Counted from the stretch's first letter, positions 52,614 through 63,050 are shown. The stretch: 64,000 nucleotides of DNA from Bacillus sp. FJAT-18017 (GCF_001278805.1 NZ_CP012602.1:1281001-1345000); one strand, 5' to 3'. Notes: a model not told the origin generated them from the sequence alone. Made by a program: numbers and translations.

Positions 52614-54068
52614 ATGAGTACACAGATTACAGTTAAAAATCCAAAAACAATGGCATTTATTTTGATGTTCGGAGCGTTCTTAGGTTTATTTGCTGAAACA
52701 GCTTTAAATATGGCCTTAACAAATATCATGGATCAATTTTTAGTCAAGCCGGCAATTGCACAATGGCTGACGACAGGTTATTTATTGGTATTAGCAATAT
52801 TGGTTCCTATTTCCGCACTTTTAATTAAATGGTTCTCGACAAGGCAATTGGTTGTCGGAGGACTTATTATCTCGTTAGCGGGAGCAGTTTTAGCAGCACT
52901 GTCTCCAAGCTTTGAAGTATTATTGGCCGGCCGTCTTGTGCAGGCTGTCGGAACAGGTATATTAATACCAGTTATGACAAATGTGCTGTTGATTATTTTC
53001 CCGATCCACAAGCGTGGGGTTGTTATGGGGATTATGGGGCTTGTTATTACATTGGGTCCAGCTTTAGGACCAACTCTTTCTGGCGTTATCATCAGTACGA
53101 TGGGCTGGGAGTATATCTTCTGGATTAGTGCAGTTCTTTATGTGGTATTGACAGTTTTTGCAGCAGTTCAAATTGTGAATGTTTCAGAAATCACAAAACC
53201 AAAAATCGATGTTTCTTCAATTCTTTTGTCAACCATCGGATTTGGCGGATTAATTTTCGCACTTAGTACAATGGCTGAAGAACCGATTTCATCGGCTAAA
53301 GTGTGGGCGCCGCTGCTTGCAGGAATTGTTGCGCTTGTATTGTTTGGAGTCCGCCAAATGAACATGGCACAGCCGATGATCAATTTGCGCGTGTTTAAAT
53401 ATCCGATGTTTACATTAGGAACGCTGATGATGTTCCTAAGCATTTTAGTTATTTTATCAACAGCAATTCTCTTGCCACTATATTTAAAAGGCGCTTTATT
53501 AGTTAGCGCGGCAGTTGCTGGGTTACTATTGCTGCCTGGTAATGCTGTCAACGTCATTTTGTCACCAATCGTTGGGACGCTATTCGATAAATTCGGACCG
53601 CGTGCATTTGTAATCACTGGTTCAATCATCGTCTTAATTGGGAATATCATCTTTATGGTTTCAATTTCTGCAACAACACCTGTATGGCAAATCGTTGTAG
53701 CATTTATGGTTTTATTTGCCGGGCTGACATTGGTAACAATGCCTTCGCAAACAAATGCACTCAATACATTGCCGCGCCAATTTTATGCTGATGGATCTGC
53801 AGCTATGAATACATTGAATCAGGTTGCCGGTGCAGCTGGTACAGCAATCGCGATTTCACTGTTTACAGCTGGCCAAACCAGCTTCGTGCTGGATGCACCA
53901 TCCGCTTCCCAGGGTGAAGTATTGGCTGCAGGCGTCAAGTATGCTTTCTACTTTATTACTGGTATATCCGGAGTTGCGTTAATTTGTTCCTTGTTTATGA
54001 AAAAGCCAACCGAACTCAAGGCAAAGTCTCCATCTATGGTAAAAGCAACAGAGCCTGTTCGCAGGTAG
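52614..54068 (+). CDS. DHA2-family (EmrB/QacA-like) MFS drug exporter
   Basis: 484 residues with 14 membrane helices. Motif C-like GPALGPTLSGVIIS, motif D1 near FLGLFAETALNMALTNI, motif A partly kept (LIKWFSTRQLVVGG). Matches the LmrB/MdrL-type exporters of Bacillales that pump lincomycin-like and other drugs using the proton gradient. Start ATG 52614 with AAAGGAG upstream. No TetR- or MarR-type regulator is adjacent. A 25-codon frame lies just upstream (see previous entry). Confidence 0.9.
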   Translation: MSTQITVKNPKTMAFILMFGAFLGLFAETALNMALTNIMDQFLVKPAIAQWLTTGYLLVLAILVPISALLIKWFSTRQLVVGGLIISLAGAVLAALSPSFEVLLAGRLVQAVGTGILIPVMTNVLLIIFPIHKRGVVMGIMGLVITLGPALGPTLSGVIISTMGWEYIFWISAVLYVVLTVFAAVQIVNVSEITKPKIDVSSILLSTIGFGGLIFALSTMAEEPISSAKVWAPLLAGIVALVLFGVRQMNMAQPMINLRVFKYPMFTLGTLMMFLSILVILSTAILLPLYLKGALLVSAAVAGLLLLPGNAVNVILSPIVGTLFDKFGPRAFVITGSIIVLIGNIIFMVSISATTPVWQIVVAFMVLFAGLTLVTMPSQTNALNTLPRQFYADGSAAMNTLNQVAGAAGTAIAISLFTAGQTSFVLDAPSASQGEVLAAGVKYAFYFITGISGVALICSLFMKKPTELKAKSPSMVKATEPVRR

Positions 54069-54111
54069 ATTACCTCAGTTGAGATTATAATAAAGAAGGG
54101 GTTGAATTCAA

Positions 54112-54549
54112 ATGGCAAATCATTATAAAAGCATTGTTGTCGCTGTCGACGGCTCAACGGAAGGAGAATACGCATTTCGCAAGTCAATTGATGTGGCCAG
54201 AAGAAACGAGGGTTCGGTGTTGACTATCGTAAATGTAGTCGATACTCGTTCGTTCGGACCTTATGAGCAGACATCTATTGGGCGTGCCGAGAAGCAATCC
54301 GAAGAGCTTTTAAATGGATACAAAGCTCAGGCTGAAGCCGAAGGCATTGTAAATGTAAAAACGGTAATCGAGTATGGATCACCAAGAACGATCATTACGA
54401 AAGAGCTTGCGGAAGTTGCCGAAGCAGACCTCATCATTTGTGGTGCTACTGGCCATAATGCGGTTGAACGTTTCCTGATTGGTTCCGTATCCGAAGCAAT
54501 CGTTCGTTCAGCGAAGTGTGATGTCCTGGTTATCCGTACGCCAAAGTGA
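54112..54549 (+). CDS. Universal stress protein UspA family
   Basis: 145 residues, single Usp domain. Starts YKSIVVAVDGSTEGEYAF (strand and ATP-contacting aspartate) and ends with the ATP-binding loop GATGHNAVERFLIGSVSEAIVRSAKCDVLVIR (G-x2-G-x9-G-S pattern). The family binds ATP or signals by dimerisation under stress. Start ATG 54112 with GAAGGGG upstream. It follows the exporter by 43 bp and may be cotranscribed, though function does not link them. Confidence 0.92.
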   Translation: MANHYKSIVVAVDGSTEGEYAFRKSIDVARRNEGSVLTIVNVVDTRSFGPYEQTSIGRAEKQSEELLNGYKAQAEAEGIVNVKTVIEYGSPRTIITKELAEVAEADLIICGATGHNAVERFLIGSVSEAIVRSAKCDVLVIRTPK

Positions 54550-54591
54550 CTTTGAGAATGCTAGAATTCCCTTTGAGAATGCTAGAATTCC
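54550..54591. repeat. Perfect 21-bp tandem duplication
   Basis: CTTTGAGAATGCTAGAATTCC occurs twice head to tail (54550-54570, 54571-54591) directly after the UspA stop codon. The identity of both copies points to a recent slippage event. Confidence 0.9.
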
Positions 54592-54628
54592 CAGGAAGTT
54601 CAATGACTAAATTGTTTTAAATACTATA

Positions 54629-54667
54629 AAACCATTCGCAAGCTGAGTCTTGCGAATGGTTTTTTCT
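54629..54667 (+). terminator. uspA terminator
   Basis: A 14-bp perfect stem, AAACCATTCGCAAG (54629-54642) with CTTGCGAATGGTTT (54649-54662), followed by TTTTC. Confidence 0.9.
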
Positions 54668-54707
54668 ATTAATATTATTATTGGTAACTGTCTGCTTCAA
54701 AAGAAGC

Positions 54708-55157
54708 TTAGGAAATAACCTTTTTCGATATATTATTAATGAGGTCGCCTCTGCTCAGTACGCCAATGACCCGGCCCGCTCCATTGATGACAGGCAGTTT
54801 CTTATAATGATGCTTGGACAAAAGACGGATTGTTGTTTCGAAATCGTCATCAGGAGATACTGTGAGGATATTTCGTTTCGTCATAATCTCCTTTACCTCG
54901 GTATCCAGCTTTGCTTCGAGTACATCTTCAATCTCGCCATCTTCCCCGACATAAACAAGACCCGCAATCCCAAGGCGCTTTGGAGCAAGATAACGGAGTA
55001 TGTCTCCATCTGAAACCATCCCCACCAAATTCCCCTGATCATCAACAACCGGTACACCGCCAATGCGGTTTGAATTGAGAACAGTCAGCAAATCCCTAAC
55101 TGTATTCGAAGGCTTTATAGTAAAAACTCTCATAATCATGAAGTCTCTTACTTTCAT
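54708..55157 (-). CDS. Twin CBS-domain protein
   Basis: 149 residues made of two CBS motifs (about 1-60 and 85-145): VRDFMIMRVFTIKPSNTVRDLL ... RIGGVPVVDDQGNLVGMVSDGDILRYL and VKEIMTKRNILTVSPDDDFE ... KLPVINGAGRVIGVLSRGDLI. CBS pairs sense AMP, ATP or related nucleotides. A stand-alone pair like this is a likely energy sensor or regulator of a partner not encoded here. Start ATG 55157 after AGAGGTAA. Confidence 0.9.
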   Translation of the reverse strand: MKVRDFMIMRVFTIKPSNTVRDLLTVLNSNRIGGVPVVDDQGNLVGMVSDGDILRYLAPKRLGIAGLVYVGEDGEIEDVLEAKLDTEVKEIMTKRNILTVSPDDDFETTIRLLSKHHYKKLPVINGAGRVIGVLSRGDLINNISKKVIS

Positions 55158-55419
55158 TGGAATTACCTCTTCTCATATTGTAAACGCATACATTTCGGTA
55201 TAGTGCTATCTTAACATAAATCCCCGGCCTCAATGTAAATGAAAAATTTTGTCGTTTTAGCGTCGAAGAAAAATCTATTTAATGCGGGAGGCCTCAACAA
55301 AGCAAAAAACCGCCAAATGCCATTACCAGCATCTGACGGTCAGGATAAAGAGTATAAAGATTAATAAGATTAAAGACCTATCCAAAAAAACAAACCGCCC
55401 GAACCTACCCACATCGGCA

Positions 55420-55498
55420 GTGTCCGCTCTAGAAACACACCCCGCCCGAAGAATGCGGGTTTCAAGGGCTAAGTGTCCACGACAGGGGTCTGACCCCT
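55420..55498 (-). repeat. REP element, copy G (long form, reverse)
   Basis: On the minus strand: AGGGGTCAGACCCCT (55498-55484), GTCGTGGACA, CTTAGCCCTTGAAACCCGC, ATTC, C/G-rich part, GAGCGGACA. Its first bases overlap the stop codon (TAG) of the neighbouring minus-strand gene. The rest of 55158-55420 shows only A/T-rich sequence and a weak hairpin near 55310. Confidence 0.85.
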
Positions 55499-56324
55499 AA
55501 ACCCCTAAACTCTTTTGTTCTTTCAGTGATTTTAGCCATTGTTTTTCGAGTGTTTCGGGGGTTTTTTGGTATGTTTTTGTTATGGCGGTTTTTAGGTCGG
55601 CTACGCCGTAGATTTGCATGTATTTTTTAATTCCATATGTATCTATGAGATAGGAGGTGAAGCTGGATGTTTTGGTCTCGGTTTCAGCGGAAAGTTCGTT
55701 GTCAAAATCATCCTCCGGAAAGGTAACGAGGTAATTCGCGCTGAACTCGTATGGATCAAGAAGTTCCACCATGCTGGGTGTTTGTTCAAAGTCAATGTAG
55801 GAAGAGTACTCTTCATGAACCGGCCTGCCCCAAAGTGACATGCTCAAATATCCGGTCAATCCTACTGCGGTCAAACGGCCTCGTGTATTCTCGTCTTGCT
55901 CAAAAATGTTCGATACAATCTGAAAATAATAGAATTGTTCATCCGCCATCAACTCCTCATCAAAATTAAGGATTCGTGGACTGAATAATGAGTAGTCTCG
56001 TATAATATCAAACTTTAATTCCTTTCGGAGCGGCAGGGTATCTTCGGTTAAATTGAGAACCTCGTCAACCTGATAGTCGAACCCTTCTTTAAAAGCCTGG
56101 AATTCTCCTTTTGTCAGCTTTGCGCTATTAAGAAGAGTAACTTTAATTCCATGGGTCGTAAACGTATAGCTGGTATCGACTGGTTCTGCGCTTAAAGCAC
56201 TTTCATCTTCCATTATTGCATTAGGCTGAGTCTGGCTATAACCGCTGAATCGAATTACCATAAAGCTGATTCCGATTCCCAGAGCAAACCCTATTACTAG
56301 CAAGCCAATCGCTTTTCTTGCCAT
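55497..56324 (-). CDS. Membrane-anchored exported protein of unknown function
   Basis: 275 residues: N-terminal membrane helix (IGLLVIGFALGIGISFMVI) with no lipobox, then an outside domain rich in acidic residues. The end, SFTSYLIDTYGIKKYMQIYG ... TPETLEKQWLKSL, looks like the C-terminal part of peptidase-MA-like (gluzincin) domains, but no HExxH motif is present, so any enzyme activity is doubtful. Start ATG 56324 after AAAGGAG. Its TAG stop lies inside REP G, so the REP inserted at or formed the 3' end. Confidence 0.7.
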   Translation of the reverse strand: MARKAIGLLVIGFALGIGISFMVIRFSGYSQTQPNAIMEDESALSAEPVDTSYTFTTHGIKVTLLNSAKLTKGEFQAFKEGFDYQVDEVLNLTEDTLPLRKELKFDIIRDYSLFSPRILNFDEELMADEQFYYFQIVSNIFEQDENTRGRLTAVGLTGYLSMSLWGRPVHEEYSSYIDFEQTPSMVELLDPYEFSANYLVTFPEDDFDNELSAETETKTSSFTSYLIDTYGIKKYMQIYGVADLKTAITKTYQKTPETLEKQWLKSLKEQKSLGV

Positions 56325-56625
56325 TTTGGCACTCCTTTAATTTTGATTTTACTGCTTCTTCCATATATTGTATCACGGGTGTTGGAAGAGAGAAATAACC
56401 TTTTTAAAACCACCTGATCACTATGTGTATAAAAAAATTGGAAATTTCCAAACAACAATTGTAATTTCGATATACCTTCTAGGTAAATAGTATTACACTT
56501 GAAATATAGGATTTTAATGGTTTCCTCTAATCCTTCTAACGTAGTAAATGAAGGGGGTGAATAATTTTGGCAGCTCCTAAATGACTCCCGTTTTGTGTCT
56601 ATAGAAACTAAAAGGAGGTATTAGT
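56325..56625. other. Intergenic region between divergent genes
   Basis: A/T-rich, 300 bp. GAAGGGGGTG before a TTG with only five codons at 56564 is the one notable point; no terminator, repeat or clear promoter. Confidence 0.35.
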
Positions 56626-57270
56626 ATGAATAACGATTTAGAGTTTCATCAAGGTTTGAATGTATGGGGGGAAGATGCCCGCTTGTTTTGGAAATGGCGG
56701 GGGGTGATAGATTATTTTGAAAGGAGTAAACGGACCCCCGACCTGATTATGGATGTATTCACCAAGCTCGATATCCCCATTGCCCCACCCTCTGCCAGCT
56801 TTGTACCTTCCTTTGAAAAAACTTTCCTTGATGAAGTTGATGATTACAGCGATTATGATGATGAGCGTGAATCTTACCCTGAATGGGAACGAAACCACTT
56901 TCATAATTGGGAAAAGCCAAAGCCTGCTGGCATAAGCCTCGAAACCATTGGCGGAAGCAGTTTTTCATATGAGGGGTCTGTCGAAAAAGGGACATCAATT
57001 TCATATGGAAGCGGCTCAAGGGTAAAGGCTTCGAAGGAATTATATCAGGAGTTGCTAAAAACCTTTTCAGGGCAGACCATCATACTGGGAAATCCTCCAA
57101 AAGAAGAGAATGATTTAACCTACCTTAGAAATTGGCTTCTCGCAAACAACCACCCGAGAATACTTAAACATCATATTCCTTCTATATTAATGGCGGAAGG
57201 CTATGCTGAGCTTGCTGAAGAGAGCTTAATAGAGTTGCAAATCAAGCCCTATGAAAAAATAAGCGATTAA
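56626..57270 (+). CDS. Hypothetical soluble protein
   Basis: 214 residues, acidic, with no signal peptide or membrane helix. It has tryptophan/aromatic-rich N-terminal helices (LNVWGEDARLFWKWRGVIDYFE), a proline-rich and then acidic linker (EVDDYSDYDDERESYPEW), and a C-terminal helical domain (LYQELLKTFSG, LRNWLLANNHPRILKHHIP). Start ATG 56626 has AAAGGAGG eight bases upstream. I do not recognise the family. It is the last gene before the T7SS locus, 660 bp away, with an interspersed element between. Confidence 0.65.
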   Translation: MNNDLEFHQGLNVWGEDARLFWKWRGVIDYFERSKRTPDLIMDVFTKLDIPIAPPSASFVPSFEKTFLDEVDDYSDYDDERESYPEWERNHFHNWEKPKPAGISLETIGGSSFSYEGSVEKGTSISYGSGSRVKASKELYQELLKTFSGQTIILGNPPKEENDLTYLRNWLLANNHPRILKHHIPSILMAEGYAELAEESLIELQIKPYEKISD

Positions 57271-57386
57271 CCTAAGTTTGCTCCAACCGTTTATTTTTCT
57301 TGGTTCCTAATAACTAATACTCATATGACTCGGACAAGCCTCCACCAGCTGGAGCAGGTTCCGGGTCTCTTCTTTTTTGGGGAACC

Positions 57387-57545
57387 GTCTAGCTCCACAG
57401 GGAATACTTCGGCAGCATAAGCATCGCACGAAGAAAAAGCGGTAGCACAAGGAAGGTTCCCCGGAATGAACATCGCAGAGACACACGTCCTTTGTATGTC
57501 ACGAGGTGTTCTTTGCCCGTCACAAAGCCGCTTGCACTTTTCTTA
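57387..57545 (+). repeat. GTCTAGCTCC...CTTGCRCTTTTCTT interspersed element, copy 2
   Basis: Begins GTCTAGCTCCACA and ends AAGCCGCTTGCACTTTTCTT, the same termini as the element before proC (40.33-40.53 kb); the middles differ. It is in the gap upstream of the T7SS genes. Confidence 0.6.
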
Positions 57546-57932
57546 CCACGAAGCCTTGCCAGTATCTTAACCAAGAATACTTACGGGTGAGATCTCATCC
57601 GACAATCCTGCCACCCCTAACCACCACCGCCAAACTCGCCCTTCATTTCGTCCTCCTCCAAAATGTCCGTTTCAAAAAGCACACAAGTTCCCTATTTTTT
57701 AAAAAAACATCTAATCCTTTATACCTATAAATGGAAATTTCGACAAAATTCGACACGGGACCTTCGATTCATTTTTCGTCATAATTGTAAAATGACTGTA
57801 AAATTCTAGGGTTCAGAAGTGAAATTTCCATAAGAAATGGTAAAATGTTTCTTAACGAAAACACTACATAGATAGGAATAACTGCATAGTCTTAATCGTA
57901 AAGTAACATGGTGATATAAGGGGAGTTATCTA
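57546..57932. other. Upstream region of the T7SS locus
   Basis: 390 bp, C-rich at first and then A/T-rich. Notable: near-repeats TTTCGACAAAATTCGACA at 57738 and two AATGGTAAAAT/TTGTAAAAT motifs at 57785 and 57837. The essC promoter is expected here but I cannot fix it. Confidence 0.35.
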
Positions 57933-60900
57933 ATGATCGTTACGTTGATAAATAAGGAAAGGCTTAATTCGATTACGCTCCCGGAAAAAGTCACCGGGCA
58001 ATATTGGATTCATCAATCCATTGGTAATTCTTCAAAGAAACTGATTGGGATTGAGGGAGTGAATGGCGAATGGATACTGAAGTCCAATAAAGACGTGAAA
58101 GTAAAGAATCTTTCCGGAAAGCCAATCCGAAACACTATCCTGAAGCCGCTAAGCATTTATCATCTTGCACTGGGGGAGTCCGCTCAACAGAGCCGCCACA
58201 CCAGCGAGGATTTTCAAAATAGCGGCAAAGATACCCAGACCAGTTTAAATGGCAGCACACAAAAATATTCGGGCAACAGCAAAAACCAAGCATCCCACAA
58301 CAAAGACTCTAACCTCCATGCCTCACAACATACCGGGGGAACCAGCAACAATACCTACACAAGCTTCAATCATCAAGCCGAACCTGCCCAGGACAGCCAA
58401 AAAGCCCTCGTGTTCACTGAGCCGAATACAGAAGACCGACAGACATACACTAAGTTTCTTGTTGACCGTGATATGGAAATCACGATTGGCAGATCGGAAC
58501 AAAATGATATTGTTCTTGCCAATCAATTTGTGTCAGCCCAGCATGCCAGGCTTTCGTTTGTACAGGGAGAGTGGCGGATTGAGGATGACAGCACAAATGG
58601 GACATTTGTTGACGGCATTCGCGTGAAAAAACGGGACCTGAAGTTTGGCGATACGATTTACATTATGGGTTTTAAAATTATTGTAGGAAACCATTTTCTC
58701 GCTTTTAACAATCCGGGCGGGACGGTGCAAATCCGCAAGCAAACCCTGAAGCCGTTCGTCAGCCAGGAAGCCGAAATACCTGACGAAGAGGAATTTGAAT
58801 TCGAGCTTCCGGTGCAGGATTACTTTTACAGGTCGCCTCGTTTCAAACGTGATGTTGAGCGTCCCCACTTAAAAATTGATTCTCCGCCGCCGAATGCGAT
58901 CGGCGAAGAAACGCCGATCATGCTCATCATTGGCCCTTCGATGACGATGGGGATGGCATCGATGACAATGGGGATTTTTGCAGTGAATAATGCAATGGCT
59001 GCCGGCGATATAACACGGGCTATTCCAATGGTTGTCATGTCGGGAAGCATGCTGCTTGGGACGGTGCTTTGGCCGATCCTTACAAAGCAATACGATAAAC
59101 GGCGCCGCCGGAAAAAGGAAAAGATCCGCCAGGAGAAGTATAAAGCCTATCTCGACAGGGTTGCCGTCATGTTCACCGAGGAAGCCGAGAAGCAGGAGGA
59201 GATCCTTCGCGAAAACCACGTGCCGATAGAGGAATGCGTGGCTAGGATTGAGCAGGTTGACCGCAACCTTTGGGAGCGCGCGCAAGGCCAGAATGACTTT
59301 TTGAAAATAAGGGCCGGTACAGGAAACGGCCTTTTATCTGCAGACATTACATACTCCGAGAAAAAATTTGCAATAGATGACGACAATCTGCAGGAAGAGC
59401 TTTACACCCTTCTCGAAGCGCCGAAGGTTTTAAAGAACATACCTATTACCCTATCTCTCTATGAAAATCATATATCCGGCGTCATCGGTAACCGGAAACA
59501 GACAGTCGAGTTTGCAAAGGGACTTATTTTCCAGCTAGCCGCCCTATACAGCTATGACGAAGTAAAAATGGTGTTTATTTACGATGAGAACGAAGAGGCT
59601 GAATTCGGATTTACGAAATGGCTGCCGCACGTCTGGAGCAATGATAACAAATTCCGATTCATTGCTGCCAATAACACTGAGGTTAAGGAAGTTTCCGCCT
59701 ACATTGAAAAAGAGATTGAACACCGCTCTGCGGTCAATGACAGTGAGCTCGAAGACGTAAAGCCATACTACATCATCTTTGCACTAAGCAGGCAGCTCGC
59801 AATACGGGCCGAGATGCTAAAGCAAATTTTTTCAAAGAAAGAGAATCTCCATATCAGTGTTGTAACCTTCTATGATGAGCTGAAAAACCTTCCTAAAGAA
59901 TGTACGACAGTTGTGGAAATTGAAAGTTCGGGCGGCAAGCTGTTCGATAAAAATGACATTACCGGCCAAACGGTATCGTTCACTCCGGATATTTACTTAA
60001 ATGCCAATCCGGTAGATTTAAGTGTGAAGCTGGCCAATGTCCAGCTTGATTCACTAGCAGGATCGTTCAACCTGCCTAAGATGCTGACGTTCCTGGAGAT
60101 GTTCAGTGTAGGAAAGGTTGAGCATCTGAATGCACTGACTCGCTGGAAGGACAACGATCCAACCAAGTCGCTCGAAGCGCCAGTTGGTGTTGACACTCTT
60201 GGGGAAGTATTCAAGCTTGACCTTCATGAAAAATTCCATGGGCCGCATGGACTTGTCGCCGGGATGACCGGTTCAGGGAAGAGTGAGTTCATTATTTCCT
60301 ATATCCTGTCACTTGCGGTGAACTATCATCCACATGAGGTTGCCTTCATCCTGATCGACTACAAAGGCGGCGGGATGGCAAAGTCGTTTGAAAAATTGCC
60401 TCATACAGCAGGCATTATCACCAACCTCGATGGGGCTGCCATCAAGCGTTCCCTCGTTTCGATAGAAAGCGAACTGAAGCGGCGCCAGTCTGTTTTTGCA
60501 GAAGCGAGCAAGAAGGTCGGCGAAAGCAATATCGATATTTATAAATACCAGAAACTGTATCGCGAGGGCGTCGTAGCCGAACCGCTTCAGCATTTGTTCA
60601 TTATTTCGGATGAATTTGCCGAGCTGAAAACACAGCAGCCGGAATTCATGGCAAAGCTCGTCTCTGCGGCACGGATTGGCCGAAGCCTTGGCGTTCACTT
60701 GATCCTCGCTACCCAAAAGCCGAGCGGTGTTGTCGACGACCAGATTTGGGCAAACAGTAAATTCCGTGTCAGCCTCAAAGTCCAGGACCGCGCCGATAGT
60801 ATGGATATGCTAAAGCGCCCGGATGCCGCCGAGCTGACTGACACTGGCCGTTTTTACTTGCAGGTGGGCTATAACGAATTGTTTGAAATGGGCCAATCCG

Positions 60901-63050
60901 CTTGGGCCGGGGCGCCGTATTATCCTTCCGATAAAGTGGTTGCCGAGAAGGACACTAGTGTTGTTGTGATTGACCGGAACGGCCGACCAATCAGGCAGGC
61001 GAAGATTGATAAGAAGAAAAGCGCGATGGCTAATCCGAAAAAACAGATGGATGTAATTACTGACTATTTGAGCCAAATTGCCAAGGAAGAAAAGATCCGG
61101 GTCAAGCCGCTCTGGCTCGAGCCGATTCCGGCAATGATTTTGCTTGATGAAATCAGGTCGAAATATGGAATACAGACAAAGCGTAAATATAAGCCAGAGG
61201 ACGAAGCTGTTTCGGCTGCCCTGCTTACAGGACAGGTGGAAATAGCGGCTTCCGTTGAAATCAACGATGTTATCAACCAGCTGAAAGGAAAGCTTGCATC
61301 GGCCTTTACCGAGCAGAACCCAAATATGCTGCAGGAAACCCTTGCAGAAATGCCAGGCATTCAATCTGTTGCTAGCCTGAACCAGAGCACAACTGCCGCC
61401 ACCGCGGATTCGCTAGTCGAGCCTGCTGCGTCAACTGGTTCACTTGAGCAGCCTATCGAGGGTAGGAGTACGCTGGTACAATCCTCGGCCAATACTAGTT
61501 CACTTGTCCTCAACCCGGTCATCGGTGAATATGACGATCCGGCAAGACAGCGCCAGTGTCTGCTCACGCTTCCGCTTACAGAGGAAGGAAACGTCGTCGT
61601 ATACGGGGTTGCTGGCAGCGGGAAGACCACATTCCTGAATACGATGGTGTACTCACTGCTTCACGAGCATACACCTGAAGAAGTCAACATTTACTTGCTC
61701 GACTTCGCTTCCGAAACCCTAAGGGCATTCGCGAAAGCGCCGCATGTCGGCGATGTGATTCTTTCCTACGAGGCGGAGAAGGTCAGCAACCTGTTCAAGA
61801 TGCTGATCACCGAAATTGATAAACGGAAAAAGCTTTTTGCCGACTATGGCGGCGACCATCGTTCATACGTTGAGGCGACTGGCCAAAGCGTTCCATCGAT
61901 TGTGGTGGCTATCAATAATTATGCTGCTTTTAGTGAGATATACGAAGAAAAGGAAGAGGCTGTGTCCTACCTGTCACGTGAAGGAACGAAATATGGAATT
62001 TATTTTGTCCTGACTGCGCTTGGGACGGGAGTTGTCCGCTTCCGCCTGCTGCAGAATTTCAAGCAGCTAATCACACTTCAATTGAACGATGAAACTGATT
62101 ATTCATCGGTTGTTGGAAAAACGGATGGCTTGTACCCATCTAAATTCAAGGGACGCGGGCTTGTGAAGCGGGATGAGATATACGAATTCCAGATTGCGCA
62201 TGTGACGGAAGCCCCGTTGCCATACCAGTTCATCGCAGAGGAATGTTCGAAACTGCAGGCTGTATGGCAAGGACCTTTTGCTAAAAAAATCCCAATACTG
62301 CCGGCGGTGGTTGACAGAACATTCCTCGCTGAATACATCGGGGCGGCTGGCAATCGTATGTCGATTCCGGTCGGGGTTGAGAAGAATTCGCTGAATGTTC
62401 ATTCTTATCCATTCGGCGCTTCCTATATTACGTTGGTGCTTGCAGCAGGGGATGAATACCAGCCGTTCCTGCATGAGCTGTCGCTTCTGATGGCGCATGA
62501 AGCCGGGCACGATGTCACGGTTATTGACGCCCAGCAAAGTTATAGCGGCCTGACTCACGGTGAGATCACCTATTACAACGCCTTGAAAGAGTGTGAAAAT
62601 GCGATTTCGAAGCTGTTTGACCTTGTAGTGTACCGGAATAACAGCTATAAGGAATCGCTCGAAAAAGGAATTGAGCCTGAGCAATTTGATCAAAAGGTGA
62701 TTGTCATCAATTCCGTCACGGCGCTGAAAAGCTTGCTGTCTAGCGAAAGTGCCGAAAAGCTTGGCCTGATTCTTGAAAAGGGTGAAGCAAAATACAATAT
62801 TTCCTTCATCATTGGTGAAGAGTCCCGGAACCTGTCCGGGATAACCTTTGATAAGTGGTATAAACGCCATATTTCCGGAAGTGATGGAATCTGGGTAGGC
62901 AATGGCATCACTGAGCAATTCCAGCTCAAGCCTGCCAAGACAACTGGGGAAATGCGCGAAGATATGACTGCCGAATTCGGCTTCTCATTACAGAAAGGAA
63001 AGAGTGTCAAGGTGAAACTCCTAACCGGGGAGGGTGGCAGTGATGAATAA
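57933..63050 (+). CDS. essC: Type VII secretion FtsK/SpoIIIE ATPase EssC (YukBA)
   Basis: 1705 residues, longer than B. subtilis YukBA (about 1495). Order: N-terminal FHA-like fold, a Ser/Asn/Gln-rich linker (about 85-155), an FHA domain (178-253: ITIGRSEQNDIVL, STNGTFVDG), two membrane helices (about 330-390), then FtsK-like ATPase modules: the first with Walker A GMTGSGKSE near 780 and DYKGGGM, the second with GVAGSGKTT near 1228, and a degenerate third. A Ser/Ala-rich insert (about 1140-1195) lies between modules. It powers export of WXG100 proteins through the Yuk/Ess membrane complex. Start ATG 57933 after AAGGGGAG. Overlaps yukD by 8 bp. Confidence 0.95.
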   Translation: MIVTLINKERLNSITLPEKVTGQYWIHQSIGNSSKKLIGIEGVNGEWILKSNKDVKVKNLSGKPIRNTILKPLSIYHLALGESAQQSRHTSEDFQNSGKDTQTSLNGSTQKYSGNSKNQASHNKDSNLHASQHTGGTSNNTYTSFNHQAEPAQDSQKALVFTEPNTEDRQTYTKFLVDRDMEITIGRSEQNDIVLANQFVSAQHARLSFVQGEWRIEDDSTNGTFVDGIRVKKRDLKFGDTIYIMGFKIIVGNHFLAFNNPGGTVQIRKQTLKPFVSQEAEIPDEEEFEFELPVQDYFYRSPRFKRDVERPHLKIDSPPPNAIGEETPIMLIIGPSMTMGMASMTMGIFAVNNAMAAGDITRAIPMVVMSGSMLLGTVLWPILTKQYDKRRRRKKEKIRQEKYKAYLDRVAVMFTEEAEKQEEILRENHVPIEECVARIEQVDRNLWERAQGQNDFLKIRAGTGNGLLSADITYSEKKFAIDDDNLQEELYTLLEAPKVLKNIPITLSLYENHISGVIGNRKQTVEFAKGLIFQLAALYSYDEVKMVFIYDENEEAEFGFTKWLPHVWSNDNKFRFIAANNTEVKEVSAYIEKEIEHRSAVNDSELEDVKPYYIIFALSRQLAIRAEMLKQIFSKKENLHISVVTFYDELKNLPKECTTVVEIESSGGKLFDKNDITGQTVSFTPDIYLNANPVDLSVKLANVQLDSLAGSFNLPKMLTFLEMFSVGKVEHLNALTRWKDNDPTKSLEAPVGVDTLGEVFKLDLHEKFHGPHGLVAGMTGSGKSEFIISYILSLAVNYHPHEVAFILIDYKGGGMAKSFEKLPHTAGIITNLDGAAIKRSLVSIESELKRRQSVFAEASKKVGESNIDIYKYQKLYREGVVAEPLQHLFIISDEFAELKTQQPEFMAKLVSAARIGRSLGVHLILATQKPSGVVDDQIWANSKFRVSLKVQDRADSMDMLKRPDAAELTDTGRFYLQVGYNELFEMGQSAWAGAPYYPSDKVVAEKDTSVVVIDRNGRPIRQAKIDKKKSAMANPKKQMDVITDYLSQIAKEEKIRVKPLWLEPIPAMILLDEIRSKYGIQTKRKYKPEDEAVSAALLTGQVEIAASVEINDVINQLKGKLASAFTEQNPNMLQETLAEMPGIQSVASLNQSTTAATADSLVEPAASTGSLEQPIEGRSTLVQSSANTSSLVLNPVIGEYDDPARQRQCLLTLPLTEEGNVVVYGVAGSGKTTFLNTMVYSLLHEHTPEEVNIYLLDFASETLRAFAKAPHVGDVILSYEAEKVSNLFKMLITEIDKRKKLFADYGGDHRSYVEATGQSVPSIVVAINNYAAFSEIYEEKEEAVSYLSREGTKYGIYFVLTALGTGVVRFRLLQNFKQLITLQLNDETDYSSVVGKTDGLYPSKFKGRGLVKRDEIYEFQIAHVTEAPLPYQFIAEECSKLQAVWQGPFAKKIPILPAVVDRTFLAEYIGAAGNRMSIPVGVEKNSLNVHSYPFGASYITLVLAAGDEYQPFLHELSLLMAHEAGHDVTVIDAQQSYSGLTHGEITYYNALKECENAISKLFDLVVYRNNSYKESLEKGIEPEQFDQKVIVINSVTALKSLLSSESAEKLGLILEKGEAKYNISFIIGEESRNLSGITFDKWYKRHISGSDGIWVGNGITEQFQLKPAKTTGEMREDMTAEFGFSLQKGKSVKVKLLTGEGGSDE